Origin: Opitutaceae bacterium
Lineage (GTDB): Bacteria > Verrucomicrobiota > Verrucomicrobiia > Opitutales > Opitutaceae
Reading direction: 5' to 3'
Length of the DNA stretch: 54,210 nucleotides
Assembly: GCA_947474995.1 (NCBI GenBank)
Contig: CANJNJ010000012.1
Span: 1-54,210 of the forward strand
Positions 10,143-18,809 of this stretch are shown one piece after another. How positions within the stretch are numbered: position 1 is the first letter of the stretch; every line of letters begins with the position of its first letter. A model generated the notes under the pieces. The model ran no database searches and had not been told where the DNA came from. It was given only the letters and a program-made list of their open reading frames with translations. A program made the position numbers and the translations under genes.

Positions 10143-10799
10143 ATGATCTCAGAAATTTTAGGCAAAAAGATCGGCATGACGCAGGTCTATGACGCGCAAA
10201 ACGTCCTAGTCCCCGTCTCCGTAGTAGAGGCCGGACCCTGCGCGGTCGTCCAAGTCAAGACCGTCGCCACCGACGGCTACAACGCAGTCCAAATAGGTTT
10301 CGCGCAAAAGAAAACCAAGAACACCCCCGCCGGTGAGCTTGGCCACGCGAAAAAAGCGGGACTCGATTCGGCTCCCCGCGTCCTCGGCGAAGTTCGCCTG
10401 ACGGATGCCCCGACCCTCAAAGTCGGTGACCTCGTGACGGTCGCGGCCTTCAGCGAAGGCCAACTCGTCGACGTCAGCGGCATCAGCAAGGGCAAAGGTT
10501 TTCAAGGCGTCGTGAAGCGTTTCCGCGTCGCTGGCGGCCCGGCCGCACACGGTTCGATGTTCCATCGCCGCATCGGCTCGATCGGCATGCGCCAGACACC
10601 TGGTCGCGTTTGGAAGAATCAACGCATGCCCGGCCATATGGGCAGCGAATCGCGCACCGTGCAAAACCTGCGGGTGGTCAAAATCATTGCCGAAAAGAAT
10701 CTTATCCTGGTGAAGGGCGCGATTCCCGGCGCCAACGGCGACGATGTCGTTGTCCGCTCCGCCATCAAGGGCCAGCCCAAGACGGCGGCCAAAGCCTGA
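10143..10799 (+). CDS. rplC: 50S ribosomal protein L3
   Basis: A 218-residue L3, an early large-subunit assembly protein reaching to the peptidyl-transferase centre. It starts MISEILGKKIGMTQVYD and carries the family signature around GKGFQGVVKRF and GSMFHRRIGSIGMRQTPG. At the site where E. coli has the methylated glutamine (AGQMG), this protein has His (PGHMGS, 10628-10645), so the PrmB modification would not apply. It is followed by rplD after 17 bases. Confidence 0.97.
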   Translation: MISEILGKKIGMTQVYDAQNVLVPVSVVEAGPCAVVQVKTVATDGYNAVQIGFAQKKTKNTPAGELGHAKKAGLDSAPRVLGEVRLTDAPTLKVGDLVTVAAFSEGQLVDVSGISKGKGFQGVVKRFRVAGGPAAHGSMFHRRIGSIGMRQTPGRVWKNQRMPGHMGSESRTVQNLRVVKIIAEKNLILVKGAIPGANGDDVVVRSAIKGQPKTAAKA

Positions 10800-10816
10800 A
10801 CCGAAGACACCTCGAC

Positions 10817-11452
10817 ATGAAACTCACTGTTTTTAGTTCCGACGGCAAAACCAGCAGCGAAAAAGATTTCGCCGGCCTACCGACCTTCGAAGGCGACAAG
10901 GGCCTCCAAGCCGTCAAGGAAGTCATCGTCGCGATCAACGCGAACAATCGCCAAGGCACACACTCGACGAAGACGCGTGGTGAAGTCCGGGGCGGCGGTA
11001 AGAAGCCGTGGCGCCAAAAGGGCACCGGTCGCGCTCGCGCCGGTTCCATCCGCTCGCCCCTTTGGGGTGGTGGTGGTGTCGTGTTCGGCCCGAAACCCCG
11101 CGATTATTCCAAGAAGATCAATGGCAAGGTGAAGGCGCTCGCTTTCAGTCGCGCCCTTTTTGACCGCGCCAGCGCGGGTGAAATTGCGGTCATCGAATCG
11201 TTCGTGGCCCCGACTGCCAAGACCAAGGCCATGGGTGCCGTCGTTTCGCTGATCGCCCCCAAGGGCAAAGTGCTCCTCGTCGACGCACCGTTCGCGGCCG
11301 ATACCGCCCGCGCTTCCCGCAATCTCGACCGGGTTTCCCTCCAGGAAGCCGCGAAGCTAAACACCGTCGATCTCGCCCAATACGTGAAAATCATCGTCAG
11401 CACGAAGGCGCTCGAAGCAATTCTCGCCCGCGTCAACGGAGGCAAAAACTGA
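10817..11452 (+). CDS. rplD: 50S ribosomal protein L4
   Basis: A 211-residue L4, which lines the exit tunnel; in E. coli it is also the autoregulator of the S10 operon. It starts MKLTVFSSDG, has the tunnel loop RGGGKKPWRQKGTGRARAGS, then SPLWGGGGVVFGPKPRDYS, and ends ARVNGGKN. The start is the ATG at 10817; the open frame upstream overlaps rplC and is not family-like. Its TGA stop overlaps the ATG of rplW, which suggests coupled translation. Confidence 0.97.
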   Translation: MKLTVFSSDGKTSSEKDFAGLPTFEGDKGLQAVKEVIVAINANNRQGTHSTKTRGEVRGGGKKPWRQKGTGRARAGSIRSPLWGGGGVVFGPKPRDYSKKINGKVKALAFSRALFDRASAGEIAVIESFVAPTAKTKAMGAVVSLIAPKGKVLLVDAPFAADTARASRNLDRVSLQEAAKLNTVDLAQYVKIIVSTKALEAILARVNGGKN

Positions 11453-11733
11453 TGCAAGCCGACCAAATTCTTAAACTTGTCCGCCTGACGGAGAAGTCCA
11501 ACAAGCTCTCGTCTGAGCTCGGTCAGTACACCTTCGAGGTGTACGGCCACGCCAACAAGCATCAGATCGCCGAGGCCGTGGAGCAGACCTTTAAGGTCAC
11601 GGTCCGGCGCGTGAACACCCAAATTTATCGCGGCAAAAACAAGAAGAGCCGCCAGGGCCGCCCGAGCATCGGCTCGGACTACAAGAAGGCCATCGTGACG
11701 CTCAAGGTCGGCGACAAGATCGAGCTCGTTTAA
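11452..11733 (+). CDS. rplW: 50S ribosomal protein L23
   Basis: A 93-residue L23, the docking site for trigger factor and SRP at the tunnel exit. It shows LVRLTEKSNKL, YTFEVYGHANKHQIAEAVE and the flexible basic loop GKNKKSRQGRPS. The start overlaps the stop of rplD by one base (TGATG). Length is normal. Confidence 0.95.
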   Translation: MQADQILKLVRLTEKSNKLSSELGQYTFEVYGHANKHQIAEAVEQTFKVTVRRVNTQIYRGKNKKSRQGRPSIGSDYKKAIVTLKVGDKIELV

Positions 11734-11763
11734 TCGCGCTGACGCATTCGGAGAAATCCCACC

Positions 11764-12630
11764 ATGGCTATTCATTCATTTCGCCCGCTCACGCCTTCCG
11801 GCCGCTTTACCTCGCTGAACAAGCAGAAGGAGCTGTCGAAAAAACGCCCGGAACGCGCCCTCACCGAGCACAAGCACAAGACCGGTGGACGCAACGCCTA
11901 CGGTCGCGTCACGTCGCGCCATCGCGGCGGCGGCCACAAGCAGCTCTACCGGATCATCGATTTTCACCGCGCCGTGCTTGATTTGCCGGCGAAGGTCGAA
12001 GCCCTCGAATACGATCCGAATCGCACCGCGAATCTTGCTCTCATTGTCTACGGCAATGGCGACAAACGCTATATCCTCGCCCCGAAGGGCCTGAATGTCG
12101 GCGACACGGTTTTCGCCTCAAACAAGGCGACGACGAACGATTTCAAGATCGGAAATAATTTCCCGCTCGAGCTCATCCCGCCGTCCACCTTGGTTCACTG
12201 CGTCGAACTCGTCCCAGGTCGTGGTGCGAAGATCGCCCGTTCAGCCGGGACCAGCTTGGAGTTGGTGGCCGTCGAAAACGGGCAGGCCACGCTCAAGATG
12301 CCCTCCGGCGAACTTCGCCTGCTGCACGGCAAATGCCGCGCGACGATCGGTGAAGTGGGCAACGGTGACCACAACCAACAGTCGCTGGGCAAGGCCGGTC
12401 GCCGGCGCTGGCTCGGCGTTCGTCCGACGGTCCGCGGTGTCGCGATGAACCCAGTCGATCACCCGAACGGTGGTGGCCAGGGCAAATCCAAGGGTGGTGG
12501 CGGTCGCCAGCATCTCGTGTCTCCTTGGGGTCAGCTCGCCAAGGGTTATGTCACCCGTCGGCGCTCGAAGCTCTCCACCAGCATGATTCTCGTCCACCAC
12601 AACGGCCGCAAGCCGCGCAATAAGAAGTAA
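11764..12630 (+). CDS. rplB: 50S ribosomal protein L2
   Basis: A 288-residue L2, required for subunit joining and close to the peptidyl-transferase centre. The N-terminal OB-like domain holds [13 protein letters not shown], and the C-terminal part holds [14 protein letters not shown] then MNPVDHP. The usual HPHGGGEG motif reads HPNGGGQG here (about 12460-12483), so Asp-His are kept but the second His and the Glu are replaced. The gene ends in a basic tail KPRNKK. A GGAG a few bases before the ATG is one of the few Shine-Dalgarno-like sites in the run. Confidence 0.97.
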   Translation: MAIHSFRPLTPSGRFTSLNKQKELSKKRPERALTEHKHKTGGRNAYGRVTSRHRGGGHKQLYRIIDFHRAVLDLPAKVEALEYDPNRTANLALIVYGNGDKRYILAPKGLNVGDTVFASNKATTNDFKIGNNFPLELIPPSTLVHCVELVPGRGAKIARSAGTSLELVAVENGQATLKMPSGELRLLHGKCRATIGEVGNGDHNQQSLGKAGRRRWLGVRPTVRGVAMNPVDHPNGGGQGKSKGGGGRQHLVSPWGQLAKGYVTRRRSKLSTSMILVHHNGRKPRNKK

Positions 12631-12647
12631 GCCGCACCTTTCGCACC

Positions 12648-12923
12648 ATGGCACGTTCCATCAAAAAAGGTTTCTTCGTCGATTACCACCTGCTCGAAAA
12701 AATCGAGAAGGCGGTGAAGACCGGCCTGAAGAAGCCCATCCAGACTTGGTCCCGTCGTTCGACCATCACCCCCGATTTCATCGGCCACACTTTCAGCGTT
12801 CACAACGGCAAGATTTTCATGGCCGTTTACGTCACCGAAAACATGGTGGGCCACAAGTTGGGCGAATTTGCTCCGACGCGCATCTTCAAGTCGCACGGCG
12901 GTATGACGCGCAAGGAAATCTAA
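12648..12923 (+). CDS. rpsS: 30S ribosomal protein S19
   Basis: A 91-residue S19 from the head of the small subunit. It contains [38 protein letters not shown] and FKSHGGM. It is followed not by rplV but by an extra small gene. Confidence 0.97.
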   Translation: MARSIKKGFFVDYHLLEKIEKAVKTGLKKPIQTWSRRSTITPDFIGHTFSVHNGKIFMAVYVTENMVGHKLGEFAPTRIFKSHGGMTRKEI

Positions 12924-12962
12924 CGCGAGTTTTGCCGCGTAACGACCAAGCCCCAACGTCTA

Positions 12963-13316
12963 ATGACCAAATTAGCTCCAGTCCATTTCCGCTTCTCCGG
13001 CATTCGTGTCGGCGTGCTGGCGGCATTGGTCATTGGTCAAATGTCATTGGGGATTGCCGCCACCGTCGCGCCAGCGGGCAAGGTTATCTCCGTTCAGCCC
13101 ACCCGCGTCGCGGACTTGGTGCTGCTTGAGGGCGGGTTCGATGCCGGTCTGCGCCAAGGCATGGTCTGTCGTGTGACCCGGGAAAATTCCGAGATTGCTG
13201 AAATTCTTCTCGTCGAGCTCCGCCCGACTTGCAGCGCGGCGTTGATCACGGCCCTGACGCATAATCAATCCATTCGATCGGGCGACCTGGCCCGCATCAA
13301 GATTCTCAAAACCTAA
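12963..13316 (+). CDS. Small exported protein within the S10 operon
   Basis: A 117-residue protein of unknown function lying between rpsS and rplV, where these two are usually adjacent. Residues 1-35 look like a signal peptide: a basic start, a hydrophobic core VGVLAALVIGQMSLGIA, and small residues after it. The mature part is a compact beta-rich domain: GKVISVQPTRVADLVLLEGG, then LRQGMVCRVTRENSEIAEI, and GDLARIKI at the end. The pattern of a value, then 'GLxxGM', then 'IAxIxVxEVRxxxSAA', then 'GD' resembles small beta-barrel domains seen in exported proteins such as the FlgT C-terminal domain. That resemblance is from memory and weak. It has the same strand, short gaps and similar codon use as its neighbours. 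Confidence 0.75.
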   Translation: MTKLAPVHFRFSGIRVGVLAALVIGQMSLGIAATVAPAGKVISVQPTRVADLVLLEGGFDAGLRQGMVCRVTRENSEIAEILLVELRPTCSAALITALTHNQSIRSGDLARIKILKT

Positions 13317-13398
13317 AAGGAAAAACCAATAAAAGGGTAGGGGACCGCGTCAGCGGAACCACTATCGCCGGGACCTTCCCGGAATCTTCACCATCACC

Positions 13399-13740
13399 AT
13401 GGAAGTTCAAGCCCTCACCCGTTACGCGCGCATGTCGCCGAAAAAGATGCGTGACGTCACGCGCATCATTCAAGGGCGGAAAGCCGCCGAAGCCGTCGAC
13501 TATCTCGCGCTCATTCCGCGCAAGTCCGCGCGACTCATCGCGAAGACGCTCAAGAGCGCGATCGCGAACGCGGAAAATAACAACAATCTCTCCGCGGACA
13601 GCCTGACGATTAAATTCGCGCTGATTGAAAACGGTCCGGTCTTGAAGCGTTTCAAAGCCGGTGCACGGGGAACCGCGATGCCCCGCCGCAAGAAGATGTC
13701 GCATATCCGCATCGTGCTCAGCGACGGCAACTCCAACTAA
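13399..13740 (+). CDS. rplV: 50S ribosomal protein L22
   Basis: A 113-residue L22, which lines the exit tunnel. It shows YARMSPKKMRDVTRIIQGRK, SAIANAENNNNLSADSL and the tunnel hairpin FKAGARGTAMPRRKKMSHI, ending VLSDG. It follows the small exported protein after 82 bases and precedes rpsC by 9. Confidence 0.96.
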   Translation: MEVQALTRYARMSPKKMRDVTRIIQGRKAAEAVDYLALIPRKSARLIAKTLKSAIANAENNNNLSADSLTIKFALIENGPVLKRFKAGARGTAMPRRKKMSHIRIVLSDGNSN

Positions 13741-13749
13741 TTTCCTTCC

Positions 13750-14382
13750 ATGGGCCAAAAAACCAACCCGATCGGTTTCCGTCTTGCCGTCCGCCGCAAC
13801 TGGCAGTCCCGCTGGTACGCGAGCAAGAAAGATTTCGGCAAGCTGCTCTTTGAAGATCAGCTCATCCGGAGCAAGTTGATGGAGAAGCTGAAGCAGGCTT
13901 CCGTGCCGCGCATCTTCATCGAACGCGCTTCGAACCGCGTCCGCGTCAAGATTTACACCGCCCGTCCCGGCATCGTCATTGGCCGCAAGGGCCAGGAAAT
14001 CGAGAAGATCAAGGAAGAGCTCGCGAAGCTCACCGGCAAAGAAATTCTCCTCGATATCCAGGAAGTCAAGAAGCCCGAAATCGAAGCCGCTCTGGTGGCT
14101 GAAAACGTCGCACTTCAGCTTGAACGCCGCATCGCTTTCCGCCGCGCCATGAAGAAGGCAGTTGAAATGGCGATGGCGCTCGGCGCCGAGGGCATCCGCA
14201 TCCAATGCTCCGGCCGACTCGGTGGCGCGGACATCGCCCGCCGCGAATGGCAGCGCAAGGGCCGCGTGCCGTTGCACACCCTCCGCGAAAATATCGACTA
14301 CGGCTTCGCGGAAGCGCTGACCGTTTACGGCAAGATCGGCGTCAAGTGCTGGATCTGCAAAAAAGAAGCCGACAATAACTGA
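13750..14382 (+). CDS. rpsC: 30S ribosomal protein S3
   Basis: A 210-residue S3, part of the mRNA entry channel. It begins [18 protein letters not shown]. The KH domain has the GxxG-type loop in [20 protein letters not shown]. The C-terminal domain has [20 protein letters not shown] and [13 protein letters not shown]. Length is normal. A 67-base gap precedes rplP. Confidence 0.97.
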   Translation: MGQKTNPIGFRLAVRRNWQSRWYASKKDFGKLLFEDQLIRSKLMEKLKQASVPRIFIERASNRVRVKIYTARPGIVIGRKGQEIEKIKEELAKLTGKEILLDIQEVKKPEIEAALVAENVALQLERRIAFRRAMKKAVEMAMALGAEGIRIQCSGRLGGADIARREWQRKGRVPLHTLRENIDYGFAEALTVYGKIGVKCWICKKEADNN

Positions 14383-14449
14383 TTCCTTCGCGCTGCTCCG
14401 CGGCGCGAGATTTCAGACCTGAAATCTCACCTCTCAATTCTCAAGTCCC

Positions 14450-14872
14450 ATGGCCTTAGCTCCCGCCCGCACCAAATACCGTAAGTCCCAGAAAGGCTCC
14501 CGCGCCGGCAATGCCAAACGTGGCAACACGCTCGCGTTCGGCGAATTCGGGCTCCAGTCGCTTTCCCGCGGCCCGATGACCGGCCAGCAAATCGAGGCCG
14601 CGCGCGTCACCATTTCGCGTCACTTGAAGCGCAAGGGTAAGCTTTGGATTCGCGTTTTCCCGCACAAGCCGATCAGCAAAAAGCCCGCCGAGGTGCGCAT
14701 GGGTCAGGGCAAGGGCCCGGTCGAGTACTATGTCGCGGTCATTAAGCCCGGCGCCGTGTTGTTCGAACTCGCGGGTATCCCGCTGACCGTTGCCCGCGAG
14801 GCCTTCCGCCTGGCGGATGCGAAACTGCCGTTCCGCTGCCGCTTCATCATGCGTGAAGGCACCGCGGCCTGA
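14450..14872 (+). CDS. rplP: 50S ribosomal protein L16
   Basis: A 140-residue L16, which helps position A-site tRNA. It has [19 protein letters not shown], then [41 protein letters not shown] and LPFRCRFI. Family length and order fit. rpmC follows after 24 bases. Confidence 0.97.
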   Translation: MALAPARTKYRKSQKGSRAGNAKRGNTLAFGEFGLQSLSRGPMTGQQIEAARVTISRHLKRKGKLWIRVFPHKPISKKPAEVRMGQGKGPVEYYVAVIKPGAVLFELAGIPLTVAREAFRLADAKLPFRCRFIMREGTAA

Positions 14873-14896
14873 GCCTAAACTTCAAAAACTTCCGTC

Positions 14897-15106
14897 ATGA
14901 CTTCCAAAGAAATCCGCGATCTCTCGGCCGGCGAGATTAGCGTCAAGTCCCGCGAACTTCGCGGCCAACTCCTCCAGCTCAAACTGCGCAAGCAGACGGG
15001 CCAAGTCGAAAAGACTCACGAGCTGCGCACACTCCGCAAGGACATCGCCCGCCTCGAAACCATCCACAACGAGAAGAAGGCGCAGACCACTCCGACCGCT
15101 GCCTAA
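14897..15106 (+). CDS. rpmC: 50S ribosomal protein L29
   Basis: A 69-residue L29, a two-helix protein at the tunnel exit. The sequence [20 protein letters not shown] and [13 protein letters not shown] is characteristic. The position between rplP and rpsQ supports it. A repeat-type hairpin follows the stop. Confidence 0.93.
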   Translation: MTSKEIRDLSAGEISVKSRELRGQLLQLKLRKQTGQVEKTHELRTLRKDIARLETIHNEKKAQTTPTAA

Positions 15107-15116
15107 GCGCCGGAAG

Positions 15117-15164
15117 TAAGGTGTAAAGTTGCACGAATAACGCCGCCTTACGCCTTACACCTTA
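15117..15164. repeat. TAAGGTGTAA intergenic inverted repeat
   Basis: TAAGGTGTAA (15117-15126) and its exact reverse complement TTACACCTTA (15155-15164) flank a 28-base loop between rpmC and rpsQ. Related, less perfect copies lie at 16930-17002 and 24738-24797. No T tract follows, so it is probably not a terminator. Confidence 0.75.
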
Positions 15165-15188
15165 ATCCTCACTTTTACTTTTCCCGCC

Positions 15189-15557
15189 ATGTCCACTGCC
15201 ACTTCCGACCAGCGCACCAAGCGCAAGACCCAGATCGGCTTCGTTTCGAGCCGCTCGGGTGACAAGTCGATCAAGGTCACTATCGCCTACAAGACGCCGC
15301 ACCCGCTTTACCACAAGGTGGTTAATCGGCAGACGGTGCTGCACGTCCACGACGAAAAGAACGAGACGAAGGTGGGCGACAAGGTCGAGGTCATGGAGAC
15401 GCGCCCGATCAGCCGCCTCAAGCGTTGGCGCGTGACCCGCATTATCCAAAAAGCCGTCGCGGCCGATGGCATTGCAATCTCGGAAACGGATGTCGCCGCC
15501 CAGGTGCCAACCAAAACCACTGCTCCCAAGGCGGCCGCTCCTGCGTCCAAAGCCTGA
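15189..15557 (+). CDS. rpsQ: 30S ribosomal protein S17
   Basis: A 122-residue S17, an early 16S rRNA binding protein of OB fold. The core has RKTQIGFVSSRSGDKSIKV, HPLYHKVVNRQTVLHVHDE and ETRPISRLKRWRVTRI. About 30 residues rich in Ala, Pro, Thr and Lys extend the C-terminus beyond the usual 85-90 residue protein. Confidence 0.95.
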   Translation: MSTATSDQRTKRKTQIGFVSSRSGDKSIKVTIAYKTPHPLYHKVVNRQTVLHVHDEKNETKVGDKVEVMETRPISRLKRWRVTRIIQKAVAADGIAISETDVAAQVPTKTTAPKAAAPASKA

Positions 15558-15594
15558 GTTCTCAACAATCCATTAATATCTACGGAGGCCCGTC

Positions 15595-15960
15595 ATGATC
15601 CAACTGCGCTCAATTCTCGAAGTCGCCGATAACACCGGCGCCCGCCGTGCAGCGATGATCAGCCGTAAAGGCCAGATCACCGCAACCGCGGGTGTAGGCG
15701 ACATTATCACTGTCCACATCAAACAAAGCTCCACCGAAGCCACGGTCAAGAAGGGTGAAGTAGCTAAGGCGGTCGTCGTCCGCACCAAGGCCGCCGTGCG
15801 CCGTCCGGATGGCAGCTACCTGCGCTTTGACAGCAACGCGATCGTCATCATTGACGCGACCAACAATCCCCGCGGCACCCGCATCTTTGGGCCTGTCGCG
15901 CGCGAATTGCGGGCGAAGAACTTCATGAAGATCATCTCACTTGCTCCGGAGGTCCTCTAA
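15595..15960 (+). CDS. rplN: 50S ribosomal protein L14
   Basis: A 121-residue L14. It begins [19 protein letters not shown], has [20 protein letters not shown] and ends LAPEVL. It has a clear Shine-Dalgarno sequence, ACGGAGG at 15582-15588, which is unusual in this run, and it starts the spc-type half of the cluster. Confidence 0.97.
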   Translation: MIQLRSILEVADNTGARRAAMISRKGQITATAGVGDIITVHIKQSSTEATVKKGEVAKAVVVRTKAAVRRPDGSYLRFDSNAIVIIDATNNPRGTRIFGPVARELRAKNFMKIISLAPEVL

Positions 15961-15961
15961 C

Positions 15962-16231
15962 ATGCAGAAATTCCACGTTAAACGCGGCGACTCAGTCGTC
16001 GTCATCGCAGGTTCCCAAAAGGGCAAGACCGGCAAGGTCCTTGAGGTCCTCCTGGCGAAGCAACGCGCCCGGGTAGAAGGCGTCGCCATGATGAAGCGGC
16101 ACTTGAAGAAGTCTCAGGAACATCCCCAAGGGACCATCGCCGAGCGCGAAGGCTCGATCCACATCTCTAATCTCATGCTGCAGGCGACTTTCGACGCCAG
16201 CAAACGCAAGAAGCCGGCTCCGGCCGTCTAA
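15962..16231 (+). CDS. rplX: 50S ribosomal protein L24
   Basis: An 89-residue L24, a KOW-motif protein that starts large-subunit assembly. The motif is VVVIAGSQKGKTGKVLEVL, followed by VEGVAMMKRHLK. The ATG at 15962 is one base after the rplN stop. GGAGG upstream lies inside the end of rplN, so the two are probably translated together. It is slightly shorter than the E. coli protein. Confidence 0.95.
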   Translation: MQKFHVKRGDSVVVIAGSQKGKTGKVLEVLLAKQRARVEGVAMMKRHLKKSQEHPQGTIAEREGSIHISNLMLQATFDASKRKKPAPAV

Positions 16232-16341
16232 TAACGCGACTGCGCGCTTGCCAACCCGGCGGCGCACCTGCGTTACTTGGCCCTTTTCCACTCAAAACAT
16301 CACATTCAACGCCTCCGGGTCGGTAATCCGGGGCAACGAAA

Positions 16342-16914
16342 ATGAGCTACGTTCCCACTCTTAAAAAACTCTACGCCGAACAGGTAGTTCCCGAGCTCGT
16401 GAAGAGACGCGGCTACAAGAACAAGCACCAGGTGCCGAAGCTGGTAAAGATCAATCTGAACACCGGGATCGATGCCGAGGCCGACAAGAACCAGATCGCC
16501 GACGTCGCTCGCGACATGGGTCTCATTGCCGGACAGAAGCCCGTGCTCGCCCGGACGCGGAGGGCCATTGCCAATTTCAAGCTGAAGCCGAACCAAGTCA
16601 CCGGGTGTCACGTGACGCTACGCGGTATGGCCATGTGGGAATTCCTTTACCGGCTCCTCGCGGTGGCGCTCCCAACCATTCGCGACTTTCGCGGTGTTGG
16701 TTCGAAGCTCGACGGCCAGGGTAATTACACGCTGGGCATCACCGACCACTCGATTTTCCCGGAAATCACCGTCGAGACGATCAAGAAGCATATCGGTCTT
16801 GATATCACGATTGTCACGACCGCCGAGAACGATGACGAGGGTCGCGAGTTGCTCAAGCTCCTCGGCATGCCTTTCCGCCGTATCGAAGCGGCCCCGAAAG
16901 TAAACGCCGCCTAA
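16342..16914 (+). CDS. rplE: 50S ribosomal protein L5
   Basis: A 190-residue L5, which binds 5S rRNA. It has VPKLVKINLNTGI, TGCHVTLRG and the family block RDFRGVGSKLDGQGNYTLGI, with DHSIFPEI following. Length is slightly above the usual 179. Confidence 0.97.
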   Translation: MSYVPTLKKLYAEQVVPELVKRRGYKNKHQVPKLVKINLNTGIDAEADKNQIADVARDMGLIAGQKPVLARTRRAIANFKLKPNQVTGCHVTLRGMAMWEFLYRLLAVALPTIRDFRGVGSKLDGQGNYTLGITDHSIFPEITVETIKKHIGLDITIVTTAENDDEGRELLKLLGMPFRRIEAAPKVNAA

Positions 16915-16929
16915 AGCCCTGCGGGCGTT

Positions 16930-17002
16930 TAAGGTTTAGAATTTAAAGAGTACTCCACCGTCGATCTCCTTCTTCACCTTAAATCTTACACCTAAAACCT
17001 TA
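16930..17002. repeat. Intergenic inverted repeat before rpsN
   Basis: TAAGGTTTAG (16930-16939) pairs with CTAAAACCTTA (16992-17002) with one bulged base, and a second inner match surrounds it. It is a diverged member of the TAAGGTGTAA type, again between two ribosomal genes. Confidence 0.6.
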
Positions 17003-17016
17003 CTCTTCTTTAGAAC

Positions 17017-17322
17017 ATGCCGAAGACCTCCGCCATCGAGCGCAACAAGAAGCGCATCACCCTTTCCGCCAAGTTTGCCGTCAAGCGCGCCGAATTGAAG
17101 GCGACGCTCGCCAATCCGGTTACCACCGACGCCGAGTTCTACGCCGCGCAAAAGAAGTTGCAGAAGCTTCCCCGCAATTCGTCGCCCACGCGCATCCGCA
17201 ATCGCTGCTCGTTGAGCGGCCGTCCGCGCGGCTACAAGCGAAAGTACGGGGTTTCGCGTATTACGTTTCGCGAACTGGCCCTCGCCGGGAAAATCCCCGG
17301 AGTGATCAAGTCTTCCTGGTAA
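17017..17322 (+). CDS. rpsN: 30S ribosomal protein S14 (zinc-free type)
   Basis: A 101-residue S14. It begins [13 protein letters not shown] and has the signature [21 protein letters not shown]. Only one Cys is present, so it is the long form without the CxxC zinc knuckle. It lies between rplE and rpsH as expected. Confidence 0.96.
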   Translation: MPKTSAIERNKKRITLSAKFAVKRAELKATLANPVTTDAEFYAAQKKLQKLPRNSSPTRIRNRCSLSGRPRGYKRKYGVSRITFRELALAGKIPGVIKSSW

Positions 17323-17444
17323 TCCGTCGCGGCGCCACGCCTTCCTGCAGTACCCTTACATTTCCTCCAGTTTTATTTCGTCGGAAGTTTAAGCGCCTCG
17401 GCGCTCGGATATGATCCGACGATCCAGAAAACAAAACATCCAAC

Positions 17445-17837
17445 ATGACCGACCCGATCAGTGACCTTCTCACCCGCCTCCGCAATGCCGGCAAGGCGCG
17501 CCTCGATGAGTGCGTGATTCCGCACTCCACGCTCAAAGCCAGCATTGCTGGCATACTGAAGCGCGAGGGCTACATCACCAACCATTCCGATGGAACCGAT
17601 GCGCAGGGCCACAAGACCCTCGTCGTAAAAATGAAGTACGTCGACAACGCGCCCGCCATCACCGGCATCACGCGCGTCTCCACGCCGGGCCGCCGCCTCT
17701 ATTTTCGCTACACCGAAATTCCGCGCGTCCTCAATGGGCTCGGCATCGGCATCCTTTCGACTTCGAAGGGCCTGATGAAGGATGCCGACTGCCGTCGTAA
17801 TAAGGCAGGCGGCGAAATGATCTGCAACGTCTGGTAA
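17445..17837 (+). CDS. rpsH: 30S ribosomal protein S8
   Basis: A 130-residue S8; in E. coli it is also the spc operon regulator. It begins MTDPISDLLTRLRNAGKA and ends with the family block GLGIGILSTSKGLMKDADCR and GGEMICNVW. The 122-base gap before it contains no gene. rplF follows after 13 bases. Confidence 0.97.
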   Translation: MTDPISDLLTRLRNAGKARLDECVIPHSTLKASIAGILKREGYITNHSDGTDAQGHKTLVVKMKYVDNAPAITGITRVSTPGRRLYFRYTEIPRVLNGLGIGILSTSKGLMKDADCRRNKAGGEMICNVW

Positions 17838-17850
17838 GAATTTTCCGCCC

Positions 17851-18390
17851 ATGAGCCGCATTGGCAAACAACCCGTTCCCATCCCCGACAAGGTCAAGGT
17901 CACCATTACTGGTGACACCGTCCTCGTTGAGGGCCCCAAGGGCAAAGTCTCCAAACTTTTCGCTCCCGTCGTCAAAATCACCGTCGCCGATAACAAAGTC
18001 ACGGTCTCGCCGACCGAGGACGACAGCCGCTTCGCGAAGGCGATGTATGGCACGGTCCGGTCGGTCATCGCTGGCATGGTGAAAGGAGTCACCGACGGCT
18101 ACGTCAAGGATCTCGAAATCCAGGGCGTCGGCTTTAAGGCCAACCTGAAGGGCAAGCAGCTCGACCTCGCGTTGGGCTACTCGCACCCGATCTTCATGGA
18201 GATTCCCGAGGGAATTAAGGTCACCGTGACCGACCAGACGAAGATCAAGGTCGAAGGCGCCGACAAGCAGCTGGTCGGCAAGATCACCGCGGAAATTCGC
18301 GGCTACTATCCGCCTGAACCCTACAAGGGCAAGGGCGTCCGTTTGGTGGGCGAGCGCGTCCGCCGCAAGGAAGGCAAGACCGTCGCCTAA
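17851..18390 (+). CDS. rplF: 50S ribosomal protein L6
   Basis: A 179-residue L6. It begins MSRIGKQPVPIPDKVKVTI, has VKDLEIQGVGFKANLKGKQL and the C-terminal signature GYYPPEPYKGKGVRLVGERV with RRKEGKT. Length is normal. Confidence 0.97.
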   Translation: MSRIGKQPVPIPDKVKVTITGDTVLVEGPKGKVSKLFAPVVKITVADNKVTVSPTEDDSRFAKAMYGTVRSVIAGMVKGVTDGYVKDLEIQGVGFKANLKGKQLDLALGYSHPIFMEIPEGIKVTVTDQTKIKVEGADKQLVGKITAEIRGYYPPEPYKGKGVRLVGERVRRKEGKTVA

Positions 18391-18440
18391 TCGCGCGGCC
18401 TGCCCCTCTCTCAAATCAAAACTTTAAAAACACCAATCGC

Positions 18441-18800
18441 GTGAGCACTTCCAAAGCCACTCTCCTCCAAAACCGGCGCTGGAGAATTCGTAAAAAAGTC
18501 AATGGCACCGCGGCCCGCCCGCGACTGTGCGTGCGTTTCACGGCCAAGCACGTTTACGCCCAGGCCATCAACGACGACAACGGCACAACCCTCGTATTCT
18601 TGGCCAGCGTCGATCCCGAACTGCGCAAGGAAAAGCTCCACGCCAACATCGCCAGTGCCAAAAAACTTGGTGTCGCTTTCGCCGCCAAGGCCAAAGTGGC
18701 CGGCATCTCCTCCGTCGTCTTCGATCGGAGCGGCGCGCCGTATCACGGCAAAGTTAAAACATTCGCCGACGCTGCGCGCGAAGGTGGCCTCAAATTCTAA
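18441..18800 (+). CDS. rplR: 50S ribosomal protein L18
   Basis: A 119-residue L18, a 5S rRNA binding protein. It contains RRWRIRKKVNGTAARPRLCV, AKHVYAQAINDDNGTTLVF and the C-terminal VVFDRSGAPYHGKVKTFADA. It starts at a GTG (18441), since no in-frame ATG fits the family N-terminus. Confidence 0.95.
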   Translation: MSTSKATLLQNRRWRIRKKVNGTAARPRLCVRFTAKHVYAQAINDDNGTTLVFLASVDPELRKEKLHANIASAKKLGVAFAAKAKVAGISSVVFDRSGAPYHGKVKTFADAAREGGLKF

Positions 18801-18809
18801 AAAAACCGC

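Noticed and set aside
15107-15188. CRISPR-like or terminator interpretation of the TAAGGTGTAA repeat
   Set aside because: There are only two arms with no regular spacers, and no T tract follows, so it is neither a CRISPR array nor a normal terminator.
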